64,000 nucleotides of DNA from Callipepla californica brunnescens (taxonomy: Eukaryota; Chordata; Aves; Galliformes; Odontophoridae): NCBI GenBank assembly GCA_023055505.1, contig JALIRH010000004.1, forward strand, positions 38,879,502-38,943,501, read 5' to 3'. A program made the translations under genes and the position numbers. The notes under the pieces are model-generated. The model saw only the letters and a list, made by a program, of their open reading frames with translations, made no database searches and was not told the DNA's origin. Shown in pieces: positions 49,590-61,685 of this stretch (the first letter of the stretch is position 1; every line of letters begins with the position of its first letter).

Positions 49590-49909
49590 TATAGTTGAAG
49601 ACCCAGAATGAACCAGTATCATAGAATCATTAAGGCTGGAAAGATCAGTTCTTACTGATCTAGACCAACCATCAACCCATGTCTGTGATCGCTTTAGACC
49701 TGGTCACTCAGTGCCACATCTCTTCTTGAGCACCACCAGGGATGGTGACTTCACCTCCCAGTGTCAATGCCTCACCACAATTTGAGAGGAATTTTTTCCT
49801 AATACCCAACCTGAACCTTCCCTTGCACAGGCAATTATCTCTCATCTTATTTCTATCTGGGAGAAGAAGCCAACCCCCACCTTGCTATAACCTCCTATCC
49901 CTGTAGGCA
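49590..49909 (-). mobile_element. CR1 LINE 3' end, minus orientation, with shared flank (copy A)
   Basis: Inverted CR1 tail from about 49620 ('catagaatcattaaggctgg') through 'ccatcaacccatgtctgtg', 'tctatctgggagaagaagcc' and 'aacctcctatccctgtag'. The 30 bases before the tail (49590-49619) are not ordinary CR1 and recur exactly before the copy at 50648. An (AAT)n run follows at 49910-49942. Confidence 0.88.
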
Positions 49910-49942
49910 ATAATAATAATAATAACATATAATAATAGTAAT
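49910..49942. repeat. (AAT)n-rich run
   Basis: Imperfect AAT/AATA units directly after the 5' edge of the neighbouring minus-strand CR1. Confidence 0.85.
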
Positions 49943-50647
49943 AAACAGCTGTGCTCATACTTCTTCTTTGGAGAAGGACTTGGATTTCCCGTCAGAATTT
50001 CACAAATCATTCTCCTCATCTTATTCTTGGTCCTGGATTGATGTACCTGAGTTTGTCAGCTATCTCTTAAAAATGAGCAGCAGTTAAACCTCATTGTGAA
50101 GGCACAAGAACAAGACCTGGACTCCTTGTTCTTGGAGGGCCTGAGTTAAATCCTCTCATCCTATATTCCTGCATCCCTGTACCGTATCCTGTGCAGGGTA
50201 CAATGTACCACCAAACCAAACAGGTTTGAAATCCTTTAACAGATGATTGGCAGAAGTTAGTAGGCCTGAAATCTCCAGACTGCTTTATGAAGTGAAAAGA
50301 CACAAGTTAAATGGAAAATTAGTCTTTTCCAGGCTCTGGCAAAGCTGTTTGTTTACAGTATGGGTCTCCTTAGTATGGCAGGGCTATTTGCTGACAGCTT
50401 GTGATAGTTTTGTGGAGGTTCCCTTTCACTACCCTGCCACAGAACCTGCTTCCAGAGTTAACCACATTTTACAATGAATGGTAGTGACATTTCAATTTGA
50501 TACACAGGAATCAATATGCTTCTGAATCAAAGATATGTTTAATGATGTTATTAAGAAACAACAGTTTGAGTGCTGACTTTACCAGCTGAGTGAAATGGAG
50601 GTGTAATCAGGTCTCAGAGCCACTGTAGCTGGGTTACACTGGGATGG

Positions 50648-50815
50648 TATAGTTGAAGACCCAGAATGAACCAGTATCATAGAATTGTAGAATCATTAAG
50701 GTTGGAAAAATCAGTAAGATTATCTAGACCAACTATCAACCCATGTCTGTGATTACTCTAGACCTTGTCACTCAGTGCCACAGCTCTTCTTCTTGAGCAC
50801 CTCCAGGCAGTCCCT
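50648..50815 (-). mobile_element. CR1 LINE 3' end, minus orientation, with shared flank (copy B)
   Basis: Inverted CR1 tail and 3' UTR ('catcaacccatgtctgtga', 'gagcacctccagg'), cut off after about 135 bases. Preceded by the same 38-base segment (with the first tail octamer) that precedes copy A, without mismatch, whereas the CR1 parts of A and B differ at many sites. Confidence 0.88.
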
Positions 50816-51139
50816 TTCTGCCAGAAATCACGAGGACTGTTATGATCGAAGATGTGGTTTTCCCTTCCATAAGAACAGCAGGTTGTGTGGTTCAGCTTAT
50901 GACATACTGTGACTTGGAAAACACTGAGATAAAAATGCATAATGCAGAAAAACAAAGAGGACAAAAAATGCTTCCCATGTCACATAGGCATCCATATAGC
51001 AAAACCCACTTATTGCCCTATACAGCAGAGTAAATGTGATGAGAATGCTACTATTTTAAAGAATTAATTGATGCTGGTCATATTGAAATTCTATCCCAGA
51101 ATCTGAAAAACAAATAATGAAACAAAATTTTCTTTCCAA

Positions 51140-51157
51140 TAAATAAATAAATAAATC
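51140..51157. repeat. (AAAT)n short run
   Basis: About four and a half AAAT units. Confidence 0.85.
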
Positions 51158-51732
51158 GGGCAGCAATTAACAACACAAAAGAGAAAAGAATTAAAGAACA
51201 CTGATGCACTAAGGCTAATCCACATTCTGAGGATGTGCAGAAGTTTCATGTCAGCCAGGTGAAGTTAGGCCAAAATAATGTACTTCCTGGCAGCATGGGC
51301 AATGTTCTAACCAGAACATTTTCCTTGAGGCAGTGTGGCAGGGGTTGGCTGCAGCACAGGTGCTCCCAGCACCCACTTGTGGGGTTGATGGACCTCGGGT
51401 GCTGGGGGTACCCCAGCACAGGGATTTTGGGAGCTCCTGCAGCTTGGGATGGTGCAGGTGCTATTGAGCCGCTCCAAGGTCTGCAGAGGTTCTGGTTTGC
51501 TGAAAATTCTGAAAAAAAAAAAAAATAAAATGCTGGATTTTTAAATCATTTTTGGATCAAAACCAGGTTTTTAAAGAATCCCTAAATTTCCCATGATCTT
51601 TCAGTTTGTGGTTTTCTCTGCTTATTACCTGTATGTATAGCTCTTCATGCCTATCCTCGATAGAGGTTAAAGACATTCAGCAATATTTAGGATACCAAAC
51701 TCAAGAAGCAAGCAAGAGGCAAACACAAAATT

Positions 51733-52140
51733 CATAGAATTACCAAGGTAGGAAAAGATTTCCAAGATCATCCATTTCAACCATCCACTTACTGCCAAAA
51801 TTTCCCCACTAAACCATGTTGCTTAGTACATCTCAATGTTTCTTGAACACCTATAGGGACAGTGACTCAACCAGCTCTCTGGGCAGCTTGTCCCAGTTCT
51901 GATCACTCTTTCGGAGAAGAAGCTATTCTTAACGTCCAGTCTGAACCCTGGCATAATTTGAGGCCATTCCCTCTAGTCCTTTAGCTAGTTATGTGGGAGA
52001 AGACCAACTCCAGCCTTGTCCCAGTATCCTTTCAGGTAGTTGTAGAGGGCGATAAAGTCAACCCTAAACTTTCTCCATACTAAAGTATCCCAGTTTTCTC
52101 AGCCACTCCAAACCCCTCACAGATCTGTCGTCTTTCTCTA
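51733..52140 (-). mobile_element. CR1 LINE 3' part, minus orientation
   Basis: Starts 'catagaattaccaaggtagg', then 'gatcatccatttcaaccatc', inverted ORF2 end ('aacgtccagtctgaaccctgg'-like), 'gaggccattccctctagtcc' and 'cagccactccaaacccctcac'. About 400 bases, one of the two longest copies here. Confidence 0.93.
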
Positions 52141-52339
52141 GTTGTGCTCCAGGTTACACTCTTCCTTTTGCCTGGCTCATGGGCTGGGTTTCTTCCACCA
52201 GCAGTGTTTAGAGCAAGAAACTGAAGGCAAGAGAATGGAACTGCTGAGGAGAGTATCTCCTGCTGCCTTTCACGGTTGTGCCAGAGCGCCCAAGGGATGC
52301 AGGGACTTGGCTGGAGAGCCCATCCCTACTGCTTTTCCT

Positions 52340-52520
52340 TTGCTTTGCTCCTGCTTTCAGTCAGGAGGAACCCGGGCAGGTACATGCACTGTTAGGGCTC
52401 CTGACGCAGTCCATGGCACCGGTGGCCACGTTTACCGGGTCGTCCCTGCCATCCAGCGGCTGCTCCGCGCTATTGCCACGCGTCCCCGGGCTGATCCATC
52501 TTGCAGGGGGGCTAGCAAAC
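52340..52520. other. CpG-rich patch
   Basis: About a dozen CpG dinucleotides in 180 bases (for example ACCGGGTCGTCC, CTCCGCGC, CACGCGTCCCCGGG) in a region otherwise poor in CpG. Two plus-strand frames are open across it (52142-52543 and 52278-52547). Neither translation is recognised. Could be a small CpG island with a promoter, an unrecognised exon or a young repeat fragment. Confidence 0.5.
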
Positions 52521-53663
52521 GAATTGCTAGGAATTTTGACTGAATAGAGAAATACTCGAGAGGGAGAGGCACAATCTCTGTGACTTTCCCAGGCACACCA
52601 TCATCAAGTCATTAGGAACAAGGAAGGGACACACATAGCAAAGTTATTCCTTCTGCTGCTCTTTGTTCTTGTTCCTATATAGCCAAGGCTTTTGTAAGTC
52701 TCTATTCAGATGGATCTGTGCAAAGCAGGATGGCCCCTGCTTATCAGAAGGCTCAAAGCCCTCACATTTTTACAGCAAACCAACGGTCTTCAGTTCAAAA
52801 TGCCAAACTATATTTGACCTGACTGAGAGCAAAGCAAAACAGGTATTTCCTGTGTTGGGCCCTATTGAGGAAGACAATTCTGTGTAGATTATTCAGATGT
52901 TTTCATGTAAAAAAGTTAATGTGCTTCACAAAATAGAAAAAAAGGGAAAACAAATTCACCTCAAACCCAATTCCAGTTAGCCTGGATTTTAGTGTAAATC
53001 TTTAAGCAAGACACTGGAGTCCTGATTATGGCCTCCAAGCTCACGAGGAAAAAATCACATCTGTACAGCTCCAAAAATCACATACACACACAAAAGTTTT
53101 AAAGGGAGTTTTTTTTTCCTGACCAGATAAGCTGTACCTGTGCTCTGTGTAATAGATGCAAAGCACAAGAATCAATCACTGAGGGAAAAAAAAATCCTGG
53201 AAATGGCTCAAATGTTTGGATGGTAACTTAATGGGCCCAACAAACCTCCTACCTGCAACAGCCTGCAATAGCTGTAATGCTGTGTGTCACCTTAACATGG
53301 CTAAAAGCTACTGGGCACCACAGCCCAGCTGGATGTCCCTTGGATGCAGTGAGCAAAAATGCAGCTGGGCACTGAGTGCTCCTGCTTCATTTTATCTGCA
53401 GGTGATGCTGCAGAGTGCCTGGTGGCTGCCACTCTCCCACTGAAAACCCACAGTTCAGCCCAGCTTCATACTAAGAGAAACAACCCTATGGGTAAAAACA
53501 TCTTGCAGAGAATGGGACAAAATGTGGGCAATGATAATGCTCTGAGAAAGCAGTGAGAATCCAGGAAGCTTTCCTGCTTGTACTGCAGATGTGGCCAGCT
53601 GAGCATGATGTTAAGCTGAAAGAGAATAAACTGTTTGAGAAAAACCCCAACTCTTTTATTTTC

Positions 53664-54052
53664 ATAGAATCATAGAATTCTCAGAGTTGGAAGGGACCAT
53701 TAAAGGTTATCCAGTCCAATTCCCCTGCAGTGAACAGGGATATCCACAGCTAGAGCAGGTTGCACAGGTCCTGATCCAGTCTCGCCTTGAGAGTCTCTAG
53801 GGATGGGGCACTGACCATGCCTTTCAGTAAGCTGTTCCAGTGCCTCACTCTTCTCACTGTAAAAGACTTTTTCCTTATATCTAACTTAAATCTACCCTCT
53901 TTAAGCTTGAAACCATTTCCCCTTGTTCTATCACCAGAGACTCCACTAAAGAGTCTGTTCCCTTCTTTCTTGTAGCTCCCCTTTAGGTACTGAAAGGCTG
54001 CTATCAGGTCACCTCAGAGCTTTCTCTTTTCCAGGCTGAACAAACATCCACA
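53664..54052 (-). mobile_element. CR1 LINE 3' part, minus orientation
   Basis: Begins 'catagaatcatagaattctc', then 'gttggaagggacc', 'ccagtccaattcccctgcag', 'aaaccatttccccttgttct' and 'ttccaggctgaacaa'. Clear 5'-truncated CR1. Confidence 0.95.
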
Positions 54053-54077
54053 AGTGCCTCCAAGTCTTTTTTGTCAG

Positions 54078-54330
54078 GTACAGTGGAAATGCTGAGTCAC
54101 AGCTTGAGACGGTGATTGAGCACCTAGTGGCAAGGCAGAGCCAAACCAAGGGAGCTCAGGTGTATGCAATGCACCTGAGTGAATGGAAGGGGTGGAGCCA
54201 GGATCCACCCCTTCCCACACCTCATTTAAGGGTTGGCAGTGGAGGCAAGGCTATTTTATTTAGAGATTCCTGAGGACCTTACAAGCCCTGTAAAGGTAAG
54301 TAGATTCTTTCCTTTATTTCTGTGCCTACT
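54078..54330 (+). repeat. Promoter-like repeat family, copy 2
   Basis: Same order of blocks as copy 1: TGCTGAGTC, TGATTGAGCACC, CAGGTGTATGCAATGCACCTG-type inverted element, hairpin GGGGTGGA/TCCACCCC, CATTTAAG at about 54230, and a donor-like TAAAG|GTAAG at 54291-54300. Lies directly after a CR1. Confidence 0.6.
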
Positions 54331-54798
54331 GCTGTCACATCTGATCAGATCCTCACTTGCTGTGGCCTAGCATCGTGCTGCTCTGTTGTCTTGTCCTTTC
54401 TATTGTGTTATAGCAGTGATGTTTGTTTGTTTGCTTTTTCCTGACCCTTTTCCTATTCTTAGCCTGCTGCTAGGACAAAGCTTAGGGCCTCTGTTAGCCT
54501 ACTTTAGTGCCCTTTGATGCCTGAGAAAAGGGGTGCTGGGGGCACTGCTTGCATGGAAGGGACCTAAATGTAAACAAATTACCCTGACCAACCTGACTGC
54601 TTCTGGGCTAATGGTTGAAATGTGTTACTGAGGGTGTTGTCCAACTGTGTCTGGACTGTGGACACACTTTCTCTGTGGTGGAACTGGCACCTAGATGCTG
54701 ATGACCTTGTTTGGTAAGGGGCACTGGAGGGAGACACAGGATCCCAACTGGGAAATTCTAGGAGCTTGGATTTAAACAGCACTGTCCTATATTAAGTT

Positions 54799-54850
54799 AA
54801 AAAAAAACCAAAAACAACAACAACAACAACAACAACAACAAAAAAAACAC
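54799..54850. repeat. A-rich (CAA)n microsatellite
   Basis: A run, then about ten CAA units, then another A run. Confidence 0.93.
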
Positions 54851-56077
54851 AAGACATTTTAACTTAAATGTTGGCTTTATTGTGATTTCTATGCATGAAT
54901 CACCAGCAGTGTAACTACTGTATGTATCATCTTTAAAAAGAAAAAGAGTTCCTAAGTTGCTGAAATGCAGCTACAGCTGGCAAGTTTATCCTGGTGCAAT
55001 AGCTGAAGAAGTAAATGTAGGGAAATGAGCAGATGCAAAAAGAATGGAGGGAGCAGTAGGGACTTAAGTGGAATATTACCAAGCTTGATGAGCATCAGCT
55101 GGAGACAGAGTGACACCTCATACTCTGTCACTGTGATAACACCTGGAGAGGTGGCCCAGCAAGGCAAGGGACATTGTGGTGGTAAGATGCTGAGGAAAGA
55201 TTTGGAGGACAGGTGAGGTTCTTTTTTTTGTAGTGTGTAATAGAACTGGATCCCTTTAAGTTCTCTTGAAACAAACACAGAGCCTATTGTAATCTCCCAG
55301 TTTGTTGGCTGCTGCAATGCATGGTGTGCTTTGTAATCTGATAGCGAAGTGAATTTGTTTACTTAAATTTTAGTGCTGGTAGAGAAAAATGTACTCTCAG
55401 ACTTGATGGGATATATATAGCCAATGAGTAAAGATTAGAGGAGACCTGCTTTCTGATTTGACACTCTAATGGGCGCAATACTTCAGGGTCTAGCCCACTT
55501 TCTGCTCAGTGCCTGTAGTCCAGGGAGCAGGAAGGAGCTGAGGCCCCGGCTGTGTGTGCACCACAGCATAGTGAGAGCTGCTGCAGGCAGGCAGCACTCT
55601 TCAAGCTGTCACTGCAACCCAGTCCATCCCCAGCACACAAAAGGTACTTAATCATTTTTTTTTAAATGCGTACTTTTCATATGGAGTCCCCTGGATAGTT
55701 ATGTGGAGTGGGAGAAAACATGGTTCTAGTCACTGCCATGTAACAGAAAGATTTGTCTTCCTTCAGCTCTCTCCCTCCTGCCTCTTCCACTTTGTCCATT
55801 TGTGCAGCAAGGCACCTTCACCTTCCCCGTGTGTACCTGTGCACTGGGAAACAATGCCACGCATTCAAGTCTTGTGTTTGTAACTGCTGTATGCCCTGAC
55901 GAGGAAGTAAGCTAAAAAGCAGGAACGCTTATTTGCAGCACTGTCTGCCGCAGCACTTTCTTGCAACTGTTGTGGCAGCTGGAATTCATTCTGAGTTGAA
56001 TTCTGATCTCAGCCCATGCGTGCGAGGAATGGTTTAAGTAAAATGTAGCAACAACAAAATCAGTTGCCTCTGCCACA

Positions 56078-56300
56078 CTGTATGGCAACTGCTGAGTCGC
56101 AGTCTGAACCACTGATTGAGCGCCTGGAGAAAAGACCTGGTCAGCCCTGAGAGCACAGGTGAAGGCAGGCTCCACTCCTCTTAGACTGCATTTAAGGGCT
56201 GACTGCCACTGAGGAAGGACCTGTTGGAGATACCTCCCTCGTGGTGTTTTTCCCTGTGAGCCTTCCATGTTCTTCTTTCTTTTTGTAACATCTTCTCATT
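56078..56300 (+). repeat. Promoter-like repeat family, copy 3
   Basis: TGTATGGCAACTGCTGAGTC start, 'gaaccactgattgagcgcc', 'gagcacaggtgaaggcaggc', CATTTAAG box and 'ggctgactgccactgaggaa'. The middle is shortened and the donor-like site is lost. Confidence 0.6.
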
Positions 56301-56690
56301 GTGCTAGTCCTGTTGCCATTATACCACTACAGAAACTTTACACAAACCTCTCAGTCAGATTGGTGCCCCACAACAGTCAGTTGTTTCAAGTCATTTATTT
56401 ATTTTTTTTTTAATAAAGCATTGCAGGAAAATGAAAAATGTGAGGTTTTTTGTTGGTTGCAAGCAGAGAGCTGCCCCTGGCTGCTGCTGACAATCAGGTT
56501 TATGTGTACGGAAAAGCACAGGGGTAATGATTGTACCATTTTCTAATTAAACAGGTCCCAATAAACATTACACAATGTTTATTTGGTTCTGTCATTTTGA
56601 ACGTATTTTAAACAGAAGACAACAAGATGGAATTTCGTCAAGCAAAAGCTTTATATGCTCAAATTTGAGGTCTCAGTTCCCTTCTTAATC

Positions 56691-56716
56691 TTTTTTTTTT
56701 TTTTTTTTTTTTTTTT
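56691..56716. repeat. Poly(T) tract
   Basis: 26 consecutive T. No retrocopy coding sequence is recognised next to it. Confidence 0.95.
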
Positions 56717-59700
56717 GTCCAATGAATCAATGTCATTTTTTATTGCCTTTGTGTGGGAAATTTGGAAGAAGGAAAGTTAGTATTGGGTATCTTCTGCTTT
56801 AGAGGCTTAAAGGTTTTTTTTTTTTTTTAATGATATTTATCTGAAACTGAACATTGAAATGCACTATGACATATTTTCCAGTTAGCTTTTTTCCATTTGG
56901 AAAGGACATACTTCACTTCTTTGAGTGGAAGAAAGTGAATTTCCCTGTTTTTGTGTCAGCTAAAAGCTAGGTTACATTGTGCATTTGTGTAGACATGTCA
57001 GATCAATTATCTGCTAGAAAATGGACTTCTGAAAACTTTTCCCAATCATTTCCCAATCATGTTTGATGTATATACATAGAAAGGTAAGCTTCATCCTCAG
57101 CTGGAATTTAGGAGGTTTTAAGAACTTGGGAAAAGAACAACAACAAAAAAATACTTCAGCAAATTTAATTCTCACTAATTTTTAAACTTGCCAAGAGAAT
57201 CAAGCTGCGAGGTCATCTGAGAGCTGTGAGGATGGAAATGACTTCACTTGAGCTGGCTTAGAAACAACACTGCAGTAAACAAGCACAAAATGGATGGAAA
57301 ATGGATTGGCAGCTGCAGCATCCCTGCACGTTGCCCCTCACAGCACTGTCATTGCCAATACAGGTGCAGAAATCTGTTCCTGTCAGTACTAAAATTGCTT
57401 GTAATGGGGTAGGTATTCTCAGGAGAAAGGAAAATAAATTCCACTCATATAAGAGTATTCATGCTACCAATAAGGCTGATATAATTACTCCAATAATAAT
57501 AACCCCTAATTAAACCAGGACTATCAAAGTCCATGTGTACTTCTCAGTGTTCTCTCTCATTTTTGAATCCAGGATTTGGAGTAATGTTCTGCAACTGCAG
57601 CCATTCCCTACAGAAATTTGGCAGTTTGTGCCATCATTTGGTTGCTCTGGAAACAGGCCTCCATTTCTTCCAGCTTAACATGAGCTGTTGAACTCCAAGA
57701 CAAACAAATATAACAGTCCTGTTCCCTCATTCTCAGAGGCTGATGAACTTGCCTCGGGAGTAATGGGTCACTGTTTTTCCTCTTTCTTATCCATTCTGTA
57801 AGACCAGCCCCATGAGGAACTTTTGACTGATTTGCTGAAACACTTGGTGCCTTTAAATACCTTTCACGAAAGTAGTCTGGAACAGGAAATCTCAGGTGAG
57901 TGGAGAAAATATCAAACAATTGCCTTAGGTACTTGCTCCTTCTGATACTAGGGAGGGTTATAAAACCAGCACCATTTGCTACAGAAGAAAGGCCCTTTCT
58001 CCATTGTGCCCCTTCTGTTCCAGTCCTACAACATCCTATTTTTTTGCAAGGATAAATGGATATCACTTTAACAGTGCTTGCTAGATTGCCAGTCCATTGC
58101 TAACCACTCAACTCATGGTCTTGTGAGCTACTTCTTCATGAAGTCATTAGACAACCTAGAACTAGGCAGGGACCTTGCTAACATGGGGTGTTTTGTGCTT
58201 TCTTGAGTTTTAAAATACTACTGTTTCTTACTGGCTTTTTCTCCTGGCATCAGAAAGCATGAGGTGACACCACTGAGAGTGTGCTTTGCTTTCTTCTTCC
58301 CTCCTTATAGATGTAAGCTGGTTTAGGAGAGCTGAGCAAGAGCATGCACTCACCCTGATCAGTTGTTTAATTGCTGTTTCTTCTACATGTGTCCTCTCTG
58401 TGGTGAGCGTGGTAGTAGTGTTGTGCCTGGCCTGTTCTCTGTGAGGTGCAAATTATTTCCCACATTCCATGTGGGAGGTGCATGCCAAGGCATGTGGTAG
58501 GGCAGCTTTCCAGTTTCGGCTTTGCTGTTTCATTAATGTGCAGGGAAAGAGAGAAAGGAATACTGCAAAGTTCAGGAGACTTCAGTGTATGAGATCCTGC
58601 TTTCCTCAGCAGATGTCAAACGACAGGGACTCTTCCTTCTGATATGTGTATGAAGTTGTCCGGCCTCCTGTATTCACAACATAAAAGGGAATAAAAGGCT
58701 CAGAAGCTACTTGGGTTTCAGTTTTCTGTTATGTAGTACTGGTGGCTGTGTACCAGCTTGGCCACCTCCAACACTCCACTGTATTTGTGCCTTAATTAAT
58801 CTATTTGGAGATTGGTCTTACAGCCTAAACAGGCCTAATTAGTCTATTAATTAATGGATATTCTAGTAGATACAAGCTGCCACAAAACACAACATTACTT
58901 GTTTGAGGCCTTCACGTAACTGTGTCAGTCATACTTGTGCTAGTACAGCATTCCAGAAGTAACTCATTAATTTCAGTACTTAATAACATCTATAGTAAAT
59001 TCCTCACAGGCACTTGATGTATTCAAGTTTAATTTGCACCACTAAAACACCAGCAAATAATCAGAGCTGGAGAAAACTATTTCTCCGCCCTCCTCTCCTC
59101 CTGTAGCAACCTATTCCACACTGGAGGATAGCAGTTAAGTGGTATTATTTTCTAGTCACTATTTAACACTATGTTTAAAATAGCTGAAGTTCTTCCTAGA
59201 GGTAAGTAGAATATTCAGGGTATCCTGGTAAGAGTCTGACTAGGGAAAGTGGGCAGTCAAGAGAGCTTGCTGAGTGCTAGACAAGTATTCTTAAGACAGA
59301 TATTTTGGGGTCCAAGCATGGCTTGTGCTCCTGTAGGGCTGCAGCATCAGTAGATTAAGAACAGAGAACTCACACTGAATGTGTCAGGAGAGTTTGGCAG
59401 AGAACCAACAGCAGAGCATGGGATAAACAAGGATGAAGGTGAGGAGGAGTGCAGTCGTGTCATGCTCCATCTCAGGAAGGCTCAGCAAGACAGTGGTTTG
59501 AGGGCCAGATGGAGGGGTGGGAGTGTGATAACTGGGCTGTTAAGCACAAGGAAACAGAAGCAGCTGAAAAACTTCACAGCAGTGATTGAGAGGAAATAAT
59601 ACTCTCCCTCTCCTCCAGTTCATTTCTCGTTGCTATCATGTGGAATTGTAAATTGCCAAAACTGTCCTATCTCGTGCAGTTTTTCAGACAAGGAATGGGG

Positions 59701-61452
59701 ATGCAGAGATCCCAGTGTCTGCATCTTGACTTAATTTTGTATAAGGAATCATAAGAAAAATATATAACAAAATACAGAAAAGGCCTGCTTTGTCTTCAGG
59801 CCTCCATGGATGCAAAAGTCAACAGAGTTTTCTTTCAATAGCATAAGAATGTGATTTTAACGGTGCAAGGGGTGGGGGGAAGAGAGACCAAGACATGCTT
59901 GGCTTTGTTCACTTTGTTTTTCCAGCTTTCCATGCAAGAAACATTCTTTTAACTGTATAGTTTTCTGTATGTCACAGTGACTCTGAAGCTGTTTCATCTT
60001 TTCAAGCAGGTGAGAATAAAGAACCTTACAATTTCTTTCTCTCTTTACCAAAACCTCACCCTTCGACCCCACAGGACATCAGATGAACAGTGCTGCATGA
60101 AAAGCTTCATATAGAACTGATAAGCTCTGTATGCTTATCATAAAATTGTCACTGCTCTCCTTCTGTAATGCAAAAAAGCAAGTGAGAGAAAAGTCCTCCT
60201 GGAGATGGAGAAGCAGGGGGGTCTTCAATTATTTATATAGATTAAGGGGAAAAGAGGTTGTTGTTGTTCCAGAATCAGCAAGTGGTGGGAGACAAAATTT
60301 CTCTCTGATTAGCTGAGTCAAATGGTGTGCTTCCTAGCAGGGCAGTGACATTGGTTTCACACTTGAGACACAAACATTTTGCTCAATCTAGAGCTGGCAG
60401 GTGGAGGTTCTCTGTGCTCCCACCAGTACAGATGTCAATTCTGTGTCTTACTTTTTGTGTGGTTTTCCCCTGAATTCTCTCACTTTAAGTGTGAGTGGCA
60501 TGAGCTAAGAAAAACTTAGAAGTCTCAAGTAATTGAAAGAAGATACAGACTTTGGGTTTTATAGCAGATACAATTTAACAAAAATTCAAAATACATTTTT
60601 CTGACATAGCTTAAAAATACTCTTAGAGGTTATTTGCCTTGATCAGGTTTAAGTGATTTTACAAGTACAATTATCAGGAAGCACTCTCCAAAAGTGACAT
60701 TTCACATTGTTTCCATTAAAAGAAAGGTTATGATTCAAATATGCTTTCAAACAGACTCAACTCCAGATACTAATTAATAAAATGCTTCATAGCAATAATT
60801 GCTCCTGAGAAGTCTTCCTGGATTGCAAATCACCCAAGATCAGCCCTGGATCACTGCCAGCTTGACTTTTTTCTCCCACATTCTGAAACATATTAACAAA
60901 GCGCTAAGGTAATTAGACAGTGAGTAACTGAATTGAGAAATCAGATCAGCGGAGAAAGAAAACTGGGGAAGACTCTCATTACTGGAACTGTAGACTTGTC
61001 AGCAATGCTGCCCATATCTGCTGCCTTTCTCAGTGAACTGCAGTTCAAGCCCAATCTGTGCTATCACCAGCTCAGATTGTCCTGGCACCTGTACAGAGCC
61101 TACGTGTCCCTTTCCTTTAAAAGAGAATTAAAAGCCAAATCACTGTTTGTTCACAGTGAGTTTTACCCAGTAACTTCTATGTGTCTTATAAAGAGAAGCA
61201 ATGAACAGAACAACTCCAAAACTACTTAAATTCTAATAATACAGAAAGTAAGAAAATAAGATCTAAGACAAGATTTGAGAGTAACTAACTCCTTAGGCTA
61301 ACAGTGACTTTTAGATAAACATTTTGTTGTGTGCCACTGCTACCAAGACAAAGGCATCATCACAATACTGTGTGTTTTCTAACACATTATCTTGTCAGCC
61401 TTGGGAAGGATAGTCCTTGGTTCCGTTGCATCAATTGAACTTGCTCTGTTAT
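56717..61452. other. Intergenic, downstream of DDX24; no OTUB2 exon found
   Basis: The DDX24 3' UTR must begin at 61452 and run leftwards. No AATAAA was seen on minus within about the first kb. A 152-codon open frame on minus at 57608-58066 is unrecognised. In mammals the 3' end of OTUB2 lies here on the opposite strand, but none of its conserved segments was seen. Confidence 0.5.
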
Positions 61453-61685
61453 CTAATTTGATTTCACTAATTTCTTCTTGGCTTGTTTTTTTGATATGAT
61501 ACTCAGAGCAGATTCTAAACTGCCAGCTGAAGTCTGAGGCAGGAGTAGTTTTCCAGACTGTGTTGGGTACTTTGTTTTCATAAGGACTTTAAACAGTGGT
61601 TGGGACAGCAGGTGTTTCAGTTGTTTTTTCATTCCTTTCAGCATCTTTTGCTTCTGGCTTTCTTCTTGCTCACTGTTTTTTTTTC
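61453..61685 (-). CDS. DDX24: DDX24 last coding exon
   Basis: Acceptor cttcccaaag before GAAAAAAAAAC. Two bases complete a Gly codon, then 76 codons and stop at 61455-61453. Encodes KKNSEQEESQKQKMLKG, then QLKHLLSQPLFK, then KTKYPTQSGKLLL and a Lys-rich end. A run of nine A's opens the exon. The upstream peptide of the same frame is intron. Confidence 0.93.

Noticed and set aside
56691..56716. Poly(T) as the possible tail of a minus-strand processed pseudogene
   Set aside because: No coding similarity or target-site duplication was recognised on its right side.
60933..61229. 98-codon open frame on plus close to the DDX24 3' end
   Set aside because: Does not resemble the OTUB2 C-terminus or any other family, and likely lies within or next to the DDX24 3' UTR on the opposite strand.
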